DNA from: Propionibacteriaceae bacterium
GTDB taxonomy: Bacteria; Actinomycetota; Actinomycetes; Propionibacteriales; Propionibacteriaceae
Direction of reading: 5' to 3'
Assembly: GCA_016717345.1 (NCBI GenBank)
Contig: JADKFR010000002.1
Coordinates: 465,062 to 529,061 of the forward strand
DNA length: 64,000 nt
Shown: in pieces, positions 28,087 through 36,838 of the stretch
Layout: every line of letters begins with the position of its first letter
Numbering within the stretch: position 1 is the first letter of the stretch
Position numbers and translations under genes: made by a program
Notes under the pieces: generated by a model
What the model was told of the DNA's origin: nothing
Seen by the model: the letters and a program-made list of their open reading frames with translations, nothing else
The model's database searches: none

Positions 28087-28454
28087 GGACCATCAAGTAC
28101 TACTGGCACCTGCGGCAGGTGATGGCTAACCGCGGCCTGTTCGCCACCACCGAACTCGCGCGCCTGCTGGCCGAGCGGGGCATCGAACTGTCCCCGGCCC
28201 AGGTCCACCGCCTGGTCACGCAAACCCCGGAACGGTTGAGCCTGCCCATCCTGGTTGCACTGTGTGACGCGCTGGGCTGCACGAGTGAGGACCTGATCGA
28301 GGGCTACGTCGCCACCGGCGCCGGCCGGGTCCGCAAGGTCGCCGACAACACCGGCGGCGCCGACGCGCCGCCTCCGCCGTCACCGAAACGGCCCCGGCGT
28401 GCCGACATCGTCCCGCCGCCCGGCCCACAGCCTGGGGGGACGTCCACGCAGTGA
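28083..28454 (+). CDS. Cro/C1-type HTH protein of the integrase module
   Basis: GTG 28083 overlaps the integrase stop (GTGA). The protein has 123 residues. Residues 1-80 form a helix-turn-helix of the type seen in YozG/Cro-like regulators: HLRQVMANRGLFATTELARL, then LSPAQVHRLVTQTPERLSLP and ILVALCDALGCTSEDLIEG. A Pro/Arg-rich tail follows. Its stop overlaps the start of the next gene, so all three genes of the module are translationally coupled. It probably controls or directs the neighbouring recombinases and may bind the CTCATCTG repeats; that is inference. Confidence 0.7.
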   Translation: MRTIKYYWHLRQVMANRGLFATTELARLLAERGIELSPAQVHRLVTQTPERLSLPILVALCDALGCTSEDLIEGYVATGAGRVRKVADNTGGADAPPPPSPKRPRRADIVPPPGPQPGGTSTQ

Positions 28455-31105
28455 CCCGGGCCGGCCAGGAGTGGGAGGGTGCAACCGCTCAGGAACGTGT
28501 CCGATCCAGGTTCCGGTTCATCGTCGCCACCATCGGCCAGGTCGACCCGTCGGTGGACCCGGCGCTGGTGGAGGACATCGTGGCCGCGGTCGCCCACAAC
28601 CGGGTACTGGTCTGGCGGGTCGCGTTCCAGCTGCGCAGCCATCCCGAGGACCTGACCAGCGGCCGATCCGGAGTCACGGGCATGGTGAGCGACATCATCG
28701 GCCGGGTCATCCTGGCCGGCGGCCAGGGGCTGGTCCGCCCCGCTGTGCGCAGTGCTCACGAGACAACGCCACGCTCAAGTGGAGCAACGACGCGGGCGAG
28801 AAGATCTGCCAGCCGTGCTCGGTGCGGAACCATCATGAGCCGTGCGGCAGGTGCAGCCAGCTGCGCCGGGTGGCGAAACGCCAGCCCGACGGCACCGGCT
28901 CGTGTCAGCCGTGTCACACCCAATCCGCCGCCGAGGTGTGCGCGGGCTGCGGCCAGCACCGGAAGGTTCACGGCCACCTCGATGACGGCCGGCCGCTGTG
29001 CGCACGCTGCGTCCGCGCCGACGCCCACATCGCGACCTGCCCGGGCTGCGGCCACCTGCAGGTGACCATCCGGACATCCGCCGGCCACCGGTGCCGGCCG
29101 TGCCGGGCCGCACGTGAAACCGGAGGGGGCTGGGAAGGGACCGGGGACCAGCGGCAAGCGGCCCGCACGGCAACGATCGTCGGCGCGGTGAGGATCGCCG
29201 CGCCGAACACCCAAGCCAGTCTCATCCTGGCCGCGGTCGGCCAGGTCGCGGCGGCCCCGATCAAACGGGCCCGGTTGGCCGAGTACCTGACCGTCCACCC
29301 CGAGGCGTTGACCTCGGGCGATTCCGGTTCACCCAAGGCCGTCGGGCACCTGATCCACGCCTTGACCGCCGCCGGGGTAGCCGGTTGGTCGCGCCCGCTG
29401 CTCTGTCTGCGGCGCCGAGCGGGAACTGTTCCACACCCCTGAGGGAGGGTCAGCGCATCTGCGTGCCCTGCTACACCCGGACCCACGCCGAGAAATGCGG
29501 GGTGCGGACGGCTCCCGCCCCGTCGTCCACCGCAGCCTCGACAGGACGGCCCGCTGCAGTCGTTGCGTTGACCGCGGCGCCGCCGAAGCGTGCGGCCAGT
29601 GCGGCCGGGTCAAACAAGTGGCTCGCCGGGCCCCCGACGCCACGGCACTCTGCTCCACCTGTGTGCGCCGCGACCCGGGCACGTGGGAGCCGTGCTCCGG
29701 GTGCGGACGCACCCGGCCGGTCAACGCCCGCACCGACGACCGGGCACCGTTATGCCCCACCTGCTACACCTCGCCCGTCGACACCTGTGACCTGTGCGGT
29801 CGGGCCGCGCCCATCAGCTCGCGCCTGGGCGGCACCGTCGTGTGCCGGTACTGCTACCGCGGCCACACCGACCGATGCGGCCGCTGCCACCACCACACCG
29901 TGTGCCGGACCCTCCCCGATCTCGGCATCATCTGCCTGTCCTGCCTCCTCACCCAGCGCGTCGATGACCTGCTCACCGGCGAGGACGGCACCATCAACGC
30001 GATCTGGGACCCGCTCCGGACCGCTCTCGCCATCGGCTGGCTGTATCGAAGCCCCGCGGTGGCCGTCCTCCAGGAGATGGGAACAGGCGCCTCACCGGTC
30101 AGCCACACCACCCTCGACCGGGCCGCCGGCCAGGCCCGGTACGCCTCCGGCGTCGAACACCTCCGCGGCCTGCTCGTCGGGGTGACGATCCTGCCCGAAC
30201 GCGACAACCACCTCCTCCGGCTCGAACAGCGACTCGCCACGCTCGTCGCGGCCGCGCACCCCGACGACCGGCAAGTCCTCACCCTGTACGCCCGCTGGCG
30301 GCTGATCCCACGGGTCCGCCGAGCCTCCCACGCCGGCAAACACACCGGCAGCCGCAGCGGCGGGGCCCACACCGCGCTGCGGATGGTCGCCGGCCACCTC
30401 GACTGGCTCCGACGCCATCAGGTCGGCCTCGCCGACAGCACCCAGGCGCACGTGGACCAGTGGGCCGCCACCCACCCCGGCCACACCAGCACGGTCAGGA
30501 CCTTCCTGCGCTGGGCCGCAGCCAACCGAAGAACCCCCCGCCACGACCTGGCCGTGCCCGACAACAGCCACCCCCACGTGTTCAGCACCGACGACCAGCG
30601 CTGGGCGCTGACCCGACAGGCGCTCGCCGACCACACCTGGACCGTCAGCGACCGCGTCGCCGCCGCGCTGATCCTGCTCTACGCCCAAACCCCCAGCCGG
30701 ATCGCCACGCTCACCCGCCGTGACCTGGGCACCGACAACGAAGGCCGCCTCACTCTGCGCCTCGGCGCCGACCCGATCACGGTGCCGCCACCCCTGGACC
30801 AACTCCTCACGCAGTTGCCCGAACCGCAACGCCACGGCCTCGCCGCCACCGTCATCCTCGACCAGGAATGGCTGTTCCCCGGCAGCAGACCCGGAAGACA
30901 CGTCGACCCCACCACCGTGATGCGCCGCCTGAGACTCCACGGCATCCACCCCCGGGCCGCGCGCAACACCGCCCTGCTCCAACTCGCCACCGAAACGCCG
31001 ACACCCGTGATCGCCGACCTCCTCGGCCTCAACCTCAACACCGCCGAGAAATGGCGCGAAGTAGCAGGAGCCCGCTGGGCCAACTACCCCTCCCGGCGCC
31101 CCTGA
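28451..31105 (+). pseudogene. Zinc-ribbon recombinase (CxxC-rich, tyrosine-recombinase-like C-terminus), two frameshifts
   Basis: GTG 28451 overlaps the preceding stop. Three frame segments (28451 to about 28745, then to about 29410, then to 31105) join into a protein of about 880 residues. The N-terminal 100 residues are helical. The middle carries roughly 19 CxxC pairs (for example CAQCSRDN, CGRCSQLR, CAGCGQHR, CPGCGHLQ, CDLCGRAA), a tandem array of zinc ribbons. The C-terminal 500 residues look like a degenerate tyrosine recombinase: a core-binding part (HTSTVRTFLRWAAANRRTPR), ALILLYAQTPSRIATLTRRD and IHPRAARNTALLQLATETPT followed by VIADLLGLNLNTAEKW. The canonical catalytic Tyr is not obvious. 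It always seems to accompany an integrase and an HTH protein in such modules, as here. Confidence 0.6.
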
Positions 31106-31224
31106 ACAGCACCGCCGTCGCCGCTCGCCAATCGCCGCAACCCGACATCGGCGCATTCAGCGGTGTCGAACGGCTGGCTGCGCGCACGCTGACGATCTGC
31201 CCGCCCTTCGTGTAACATCGCAAT

Positions 31225-31607
31225 ATGTCGATGACATCGATTCCAATCGAACCGATTCGGGCTGTGGGTGCGTCGGCGGTGGCTCCGGCGGCGTCGTTGT
31301 TCCATAGCTTGTCGGATCCGGCGCGGGTGGCCATCCTGCAACACCTCACGCTGGGCGAGCACCGGGTTCGGGACCTGGCCGAGCACCTCGGGTTGGCCCA
31401 ATCGACGGTCAGCGCCCATCTCGCGTGTTTGAAGGACTGCGGGCTGGTGCTTTCCGCCCGCAGGCCGGGCGTCGCGCTGTTCTCCTGACCTGCCCTGAGG
31501 AGTTGTTGGGGTTGCTCGCCGCGGCGGAGACCCTGCTGGGGGCGACGGGCTACGCGGTCCAGTTGTGCCCGGTCTATGGGCATGCGGGACGGGATGACCT
31601 CGGATGA
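31225..31607 (+). pseudogene. ArsR/SmtB-family metal-responsive repressor, one frameshift
   Basis: ATG 31225 opens a 127-residue ArsR-type winged helix: SLFHSLSDPARVAILQHL, HRVRDLAEHLGLAQSTVSAH and LACLKDCGLVLSARRPG. An indel near 31475 moves the last part (LTCPEELLGLLAAAETLLGA, TGYAVQLCPVYGHAGRDD) into another frame ending at 31607. The cysteines in LACLKDCG and the C-terminal Cys and His of QLCPVYGHAG are as in CmtR/cadmium-type sensors. It overlaps the cation transporter gene by four bases, so it most likely represses an efflux operon and is relieved by metal. Confidence 0.65.
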
Positions 31608-32252
31608 GCGGGGCGACCATCGTGTCGGGGGCTGAGACCGAGGCGCTGACCCGGAAAGGGCTGGGGCTGGCCAAGTTCACCGTCGGCTACAACATCGTCG
31701 AAGGTGTGGCCGCCGTCGCGGCTGGTGTCGCGGCCGGGTTGGTGTCGCTGATCGGGTTCGGGATCGATTCGGGGATCGAGTCGATCGCGGCCGTGCTGGT
31801 GGGTATGTGGCTCGGGGAGCGGGTGCGATACGGAAACGTCGATGAGGCCGAGGAACGCCGCGCCATGTAGCTGGTGGCGGTCACGTTCTTCCTGCTCGCC
31901 GGGTACGTCACCATCGAAGGCGTCCTCAGTCTGGTCGGGCACGAGACCCCGGACACACGTCGACGTTCGGGGGTGATCGTCCTGGTCGCCTCCTGATCGT
32001 GATGGCGCTGCTGGCGGCAAGGTCCGGGTGGGCCGCCAATTGGGGGACCGGCTGATCCTGGCGGACGCGGCCGAGACCCGGATCTGTGTCCTGCTGAGTG
32101 TGTCGACCCTGGCCGGGTTGGTGTTGTTCCAGTTGACTGGTGCGGCGTGGCTGGACCCGGCCGCCGGGTTCGTGATCGCCGCGTTCGCGATTCACGAGGG
32201 CCTCGAGGCGTGGGAAGGCGAACTCGTCGAGGACGACGACGATGACGACTGA
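31604..32252 (+). pseudogene. Cation transporter of the CDF-like type, frameshift and stop
   Basis: ATG 31604 overlaps the repressor stop. The product begins KFTVGYNIVEGVAAVAAGVA and LVSLIGFGIDSGIESIAAVL, the first membrane helices and the conserved Asp site of cation diffusion facilitators. A TAG at 31868-31870 interrupts it. Homologous sequence resumes with LVAVTFFLLAGYVTIEGVLS and, after an indel near 31990, with GDRLILADAAETRICVLLSV and WLDPAAGFVIAAFAIHEGLE, ending in a run of aspartates at 32252. About 216 residues in total. Substrate is a divalent metal by family; which one cannot be told. Confidence 0.6.
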
Positions 32253-33165
32253 CCAGGGACGGGTGGTGGGTTCGGGCCACGACCACGCCGGGTCGGACAA
32301 AACGGACCCGGCTGGCGATCGCGTTTCGCGATCACCACCCTCGTCCTGGCCGTTGGTGATAGGGCGTTCCTGACCGGAAGCCTCGCTGTGCTGGTGGATG
32401 CCGGGCACATGCTCACCGACACCGGCGGGCTGCTGAGGCTGTCCTAGCGGCGGCCGCGATGCCCGTCCTCCGCTCCGCCGCACCTGGGGTATGCCCGCCT
32501 CGGAATTGGCCGCCGGCGCCGGGCGGCGATCCTGCTGGGTGTCGGTCTCTACGCGTTCGTCGAGGGCATCCAACGGTTGATGGCTCCACCGCCGATAGCG
32601 GCCGGCGGGTTGCTGGTCCTGGGGATCATCGGCTTGGCGGCGAACGTCGCCTCGGTGGTGGTTCTCTCTTCCAGCCGTGACCACAACCTGAACATGCGCG
32701 CGGCGTTCCTCGAGAAGTCATCCTTTGACGCCCTCGGCTCCGGTCGCGGTGATCGCCAGCGCTCTGGTCATCGCAGCCACTGGCTGGGCCCCAGGCGGAC
32801 GCCTTGGCCGGCATGCTGATCGGCATCCTGATCATCCCCCGCTGGCCCTGCGCGCGCCGGTAGCGTCCTGCTGGAAACGGTCCCCCAGGGCCTCGATCTG
32901 GCCCAGGTCCGGGCGCACGTCCTCGACCTGCCGCACGTCCGCGACGTCCACGACCTCCACGCCTCCCAGATCGGCCCCGGGCTGCCCGTGCTGACCGCCC
33001 ATGTGGTCCTGGATGACGACTGCTTCCACGACGGACACACCCACGACCTCCTCGACAGCCTCCAGGCCTGTGTACGGGAACACTTCCACGTCAGCGTGGT
33101 GCACTCCACGTTCCAACTCGAACCAGCCAGCCACGCCAGCCACGAGACCGACGTCCACGCCTAGC
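32242..33165 (+). pseudogene. CzcD-like cation diffusion facilitator, several frameshifts
   Basis: ATG 32242 overlaps the previous stop. In successive frames the CDF pattern is plain: GSLAVLVDAGHMLTDTGG (metal site HxxxD in helix II), GVGLYAFVEGIQRLM, ARVNVASVVVL-type segment (IIGLAANVASVVVLSSSRDH), then the cytoplasmic domain PQGLDLAQVRAHVLDLPHVR and VLDDDCFHDGHTHDLLDSLQ. The stop is at 33163-33165. At least five indels are present. Intact relatives export Zn, Cd or Co in exchange for protons across the cytoplasmic membrane. Together with the ArsR gene it forms a metal-efflux operon. Confidence 0.65.
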
Positions 33166-33231
33166 CGGCACCTCCGCGAACCGCTTACTGTGAAGGAATC
33201 TGCGCAACGCCGTCCCCGAAGGCCCTCGACC

Positions 33232-34275
33232 ATGAGAACCGCACTGAGCCACCGCGGGGTCCAGGCGGCCCTGGTGGCGGCGGCCCTGTTCGGCGCCGGA
33301 ACCCCGTTGGCGAAGCTGCTGTTGGGGGATGTCAGCCCCTGGATGCTGGCCGGGCTGCTGTATTGCGGCTCCGGCGTCGGCCTGGTCCTGATCCGGCTGG
33401 CCCGCCGGGCCCCTCGGGTCCGACTGGCCCGGAGCGAGTGGTTGCCGTTGGCCGGCGCGGTCCTGTTCGGCGGGATCATCGGCCCGGTGCTGCTGCTGGT
33501 CGGGCTGGCGAACCTGCCCGCCTCGGGTGCGTCGCTGCTGCTCAACGCCGAGGGCGTTTTCACCGCCCTGCTGGCGTGGGTCGTGTTCCGCGAGAACTTC
33601 GACCGACGCGTCCTGCTGGGGATGATCGCCATCGTCGCCGGGGCTGTCGTCCTCAGCGTGCCCGTGGGGGCGGATCTGGGCAGCCCGTGGCCGTCGCTGG
33701 CGGTCCTCGGTGCGTGTCTGGCGTGGGGCCTGGACAACAACCTCACCCGCAAGGTCGCGCTCACCGACGCCTCCTGGCTGGCCGCGGTCAAGGGTTCGGT
33801 CGCCGGCCCGGTCAACCTGGCGCTGGCGTTCGCCCTGGGCGCCCACCTGCCCGCGGCCGGGAACGTCGCCGCCGCGCTGGTGGTCGGGTTCTTCGCCTAC
33901 GGCGTCAGCCTGGTCCTGTTCATCGTCGGGATGCGGCACGTCGGCACCGCCCGCGCCGGAGCCTACTTCTCCATCGCCCCGTTCTTCGGCGCCCTCCTCG
34001 CCCTCGCCCTGGGCGGTCGTTCACCCCGGCCCCTGCTGATCGCCGGCGCCCTGATGGCACTCGGGGTGTGGCTGCACCTGACCGAACACCACGCGCACCC
34101 CCACCATCACGAGCCGATCAGCCACGACCACTGGCATACCCACGACGCCCACCACCGGCACGACCACCCCGCACCCGTCCCCGACGGCACCCGGCACAGC
34201 CATGTGCACACCCACGAGGCGATCAGCCACACCCACGACCACTTCCCCGACGTCCACCACCGCCATCTCCACTGA
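33232..34275 (+). CDS. EamA-family exporter with histidine-rich C-terminus
   Basis: This intact protein has 347 residues starting at ATG 33232. Ten membrane helices of the drug/metabolite transporter (EamA) fold are seen, for example ALVAAALFGAGTPLAKLLLG, LPASGASLLLNAEGVFTALL and RVLLGMIAIVAGAVVLSVPV. The last 65 residues are soluble and contain more than 20 histidines (HHAHPHHHEP, HDAHHRHDHP), a likely metal-binding tail. Its position between CzcD and the ArsR-rhodanese gene suggests a role in metal handling. EamA proteins usually export small metabolites; a metal role is inferred from the tail. It is the only unbroken gene of this cargo block. Confidence 0.75.
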   Translation: MRTALSHRGVQAALVAAALFGAGTPLAKLLLGDVSPWMLAGLLYCGSGVGLVLIRLARRAPRVRLARSEWLPLAGAVLFGGIIGPVLLLVGLANLPASGASLLLNAEGVFTALLAWVVFRENFDRRVLLGMIAIVAGAVVLSVPVGADLGSPWPSLAVLGACLAWGLDNNLTRKVALTDASWLAAVKGSVAGPVNLALAFALGAHLPAAGNVAAALVVGFFAYGVSLVLFIVGMRHVGTARAGAYFSIAPFFGALLALALGGRSPRPLLIAGALMALGVWLHLTEHHAHPHHHEPISHDHWHTHDAHHRHDHPAPVPDGTRHSHVHTHEAISHTHDHFPDVHHRHLH

Positions 34276-34317
34276 GCGGCAACCAAGCCTGTCCGCCCTG
34301 AACCCGGCACGCTATAG

Positions 34318-34333
34318 TCAAGTGTTCACTTGA
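34318..34333. promoter_or_regulatory. Operator palindrome for the ArsR-rhodanese gene
   Basis: TCAAGTGTTCACTTGA is a perfect inverted repeat of two 7-base arms around TT, 15 bases before the start at 34348. It overlaps the place expected for the promoter (TATAGT at 34313). ArsR-type proteins bind such 12-2-12 or shorter palindromes at their own promoters, so autoregulation is likely. Confidence 0.6.
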
Positions 34334-34347
34334 TTAGTTGAGGATTC

Positions 34348-35005
34348 GTGGTGGATGGCCGCCGGTTCAAGGACGAGGTGTTCGCCCAGTTCGCCCGGAT
34401 GGGGTCGGCGTTCGCCTCGCCGAAACGGGTCGAGATCATCGACCTGCTGGCCCAGGGCGAGCGGACGGTCGACTCGATCGCCGACCAGACCCGGATGAGG
34501 TGGCGAAGACCTCCCGGCATCTGCAGGTGCTGGCCGCAGCAGCGCTGGTCGCCCGCCGCCGGGACGGGCGTTGACGTGTTCTACCGGCTGGCCGACCCGG
34601 CGGTGCTGGCCGGCTACCGGGGCTGGTCGACCGGCCGAAGCCCGCCTGGTCGACGTGGCGGCGCTGGCCGCGGCGTTCTTCGGCGAAGCCGACGGCGCCC
34701 AGCCGGTGACGTTCGAGCAGCTGGATGCGCTCACCGAGCACGGCCGGGTGATCGTGGTCGACGTGCGCCCTGCCGAGGAGTTCGCCGCCGGCCACATCGA
34801 CGGGGCGGTCTCGATCCCGCTGGCCGACCTCGCCGAACGGCTGAACGGGCTGCCCGCGGACACGCCAGTGGTGGCCTACTGCCGCGGCCCCTACTGCGTG
34901 CTGGCCGCCGCGGCGGTGTCGATCCTGCGTGACCGCGGGTTCGCCGCCAGTCGGCTGGCTGCCGGCTATCCCCAATGGGCGCAGGCAGGTCGACCCGTCG
35001 CCTGA
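34348..35005 (+). pseudogene. ArsR-type HTH fused to rhodanese domain, frameshifted
   Basis: GTG 34348 opens RRFKDEVFAQFARMGSAFAS and RVEIIDLLAQGERTVDSIAD, an ArsR winged helix. Indels near 34500 and 34570 interrupt it (KTSRHLQVLAAAALVARRRD appears in a second frame). After another shift near 34640 the C-terminal rhodanese domain is continuous: EHGRVIVVDVRPAEEFAAGH, IDGAVSIPLADLAERL and TPVVAYCRGPYCVLAAAAV with the catalytic Cys loop CRGPYC. ArsR-rhodanese fusions act as persulfide or metalloid sensors; the DsrE and cysteine desulfurase genes behind it point to sulfur. Ends at 35005. Confidence 0.65.
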
Positions 35006-35055
35006 CCCCGACCCTTCCACCGAGCACATCCACAACGACACCAAGGAGCGAGACC

Positions 35056-35404
35056 GTGAGCACCCTGTTTATCCTCAACGACCCGCCCTACGGCACCGAA
35101 CTCGTCTACAACGGGCTGCGGCTGGCCAGGGCAACATCCTGCGCCAGGACCCCGGCCACCAGCTCAGCGTGTTCTGATGGGCGACGCCGCCAGCGCCGCC
35201 AAGGCCGGACAGTCCACCCCAACGGCTACGACAACGTCAACAAGATGCTGGGCAACGTGGTCCGCGGCGGCGGACGGGTGCTGGTCTGCGGACGCATGGA
35301 CGCCCGCGGACTCACCCAGGACGACCTGATCCCCGGGGCGCTGCGCTCCACCCTGGACGAACTCCCCAGCTCACCCTGGCCGCCGATAAGCTCCTCACCT
35401 TCTG
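35056..35404 (+). pseudogene. DsrE-family sulfur-transfer protein, frameshifted
   Basis: GTG 35056 opens STLFILNDPPYGTELVYNGL, the N-terminal strand and helix of DsrE-like proteins. Indels near 35130 and 35175 follow; other frames give LRQDPGHQLSVFLMGDAAS-like and NGYDNVNKMLGNVVRGGGRV. LVCGRMDARGLTQDDLIPGA contains the active-site Cys region, with part of the usual CGTC-type loop apparently lost to an indel. It ends at TGA 35402-35404, adjacent to the next ATG. The family shuttles persulfide sulfur between partners such as cysteine desulfurase and rhodanese, which are its neighbours. Confidence 0.6.
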
Positions 35405-36597
35405 ATGGCCGCCGACGGTGAGGTCATCTACCTCGACCACAACGCGACCACCCCCATCGCCACCGAGGTCGCTGAGGCGATGTGGCCCTACCTCACCAGC
35501 CACTTCGGGAACCCGTCCAGCGACCACCCGTACGGCCGGGCCGCCCGGGCCGCGGTCGACCTGGCCCGCGAACAGGTCGCCGCACTGATCGGTGCCCACC
35601 CCGACGAGATCACCTTCACCAGCGGCGGCACCGAGGCCAACAACCTCGCGATCCGCGGCACCGCCGCCGCCACCCTGCCCGCCGGCCGGCACCACCTGGT
35701 GACCAGCGCCGTCGAACACCCGGCCACCACCGAACCGGTCCGGCTCCTCAGCGACGCCGGCTGGCAGGTCACCACCCTGCCCGTCGACCCGCTGGGCCGG
35801 ATCGACCCGACAGCGGCAGTCGGCCTCGGTGGGGTCGGGTTGGGCACGTTCATCCTCGCCCAGAACGAGATCGGCACGCTCCAGCCGGTCGCCGAGTTGG
35901 CCGACCACCTCCACGCCCGCGGCGCCCTGGTCCACACCGACGCCGCCCAAGCCATCGGCAAGATCGAAGTCGACGTCGACGACCTGGGCGCCGACCTGCT
36001 GTCGATCGCCGGACACAAGTGCTACGCCCCCAAAGGCGTCGGCGCCCTGTACGTCCGCCGCGGCACCTCGATCGCCCCCGTCCTCGTCGGCGCCGGACAA
36101 GAACACGGGCTGCGACCCGGCACCGAGAACGTGGCCGGCATCGTCGGCCTCGGCCAAGCCTGCGCCCTCGCCCGGGAACAGATGGCCGCGGATGCCGAAC
36201 GCATCCGCGGTCTGCGCGACCTGCTCCTGGCCGAACTCACCCGGCAGATCCCGTCCGTGGTCCGGCTCGGCGACCCCGATCACATGCTGCCCAACACGCT
36301 CACCATCGCCATCCCAGAACGCATCGGTGCCGACATTCTGGCCGCCTGCCCTCACCTGGCGGCGTCGACCGGTCGGCCTGCCACTCCGGCCAGGTCACCC
36401 CCTCAGCCACCCCTGCTCGCCATCGGTGCCACCCCGACGTTGCCGCCGGCACCATCCGGCTCACCCTCGGACGCCACACCACCACCGAACAGATCCAGTC
36501 CGCCGCCCACACCAGTCGCCGACGCGGCAACCTCCTGACCCAGATCAGAAACCATCCGCATTCGCCAGGTTCGATTAATCGCTTCCGCCAGTATTAA
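35405..36597 (+). pseudogene. Cysteine desulfurase (NifS/IscS-like), one frameshift
   Basis: ATG 35405 follows the DsrE stop directly. The frame is open to about 36350 and carries VIYLDHNATTPIATEVAEAM, ITFTSGGTEANNLAIRGTAA, HTDAAQAIGKIEVDVDDL and LSIAGHKCYAPKGVGALYVR with the PLP-binding Lys (AGHK). The active-site Cys loop (VDRSACHSGQVTPSA) and the C-terminus (GTIRLTLGRHTTTEQIQSAA) lie in another frame, so one indel sits near 36360. The enzyme takes sulfur from cysteine and gives it to acceptors. It closes the ArsR-rhodanese/DsrE operon. Confidence 0.7.
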
Positions 36598-36630
36598 CCA
36601 CACAGTTTGATCAAGGCGATCCTGAGCGCA

Positions 36631-36727
36631 TGCCTGGCGTGGGGCCTGGACAACAACCTCACCCGCAAGGTGGCGCTGACCGACGCCACCTGGCTGGCCG
36701 CGGTCAAGGGCTCGTCGCTGGCCCGAA
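36631..36727 (+). pseudogene. Second EamA transporter fragment
   Basis: About 95 bases repeat, with several silent differences, the codons WGLDNNLTRKVALTD and WLAAVKG of the EamA gene (33718-33800). No start or further transporter sequence is present. It is a broken copy of a related transporter gene at the very end of the cargo block. Confidence 0.7.
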
Positions 36728-36739
36728 GAACGAGCACTA

Positions 36740-36760
36740 TTCGATCAGATGGAGATTCGC
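36740..36760. repeat. Direct repeat of the sequence at 17593-17613 (possible attachment site)
   Basis: TTCGATCAGATGGAGATTCG here matches TTCGATCAGATGAGAGATTC at the left edge of the integrase module if one A is gapped, giving 21 of 22 aligned positions. The two copies enclose the integrase module and the metal/sulfur cargo and could be attL and attR. The match is short and may be chance. Confidence 0.35.
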
Positions 36761-36838
36761 GAGCATCCACCGTCAACCGCTGCGGTGGGTTGAGCCTTGC
36801 CGCGTTCTGTCAGCCTCCACCGTTAGCCTGATCCGTGA

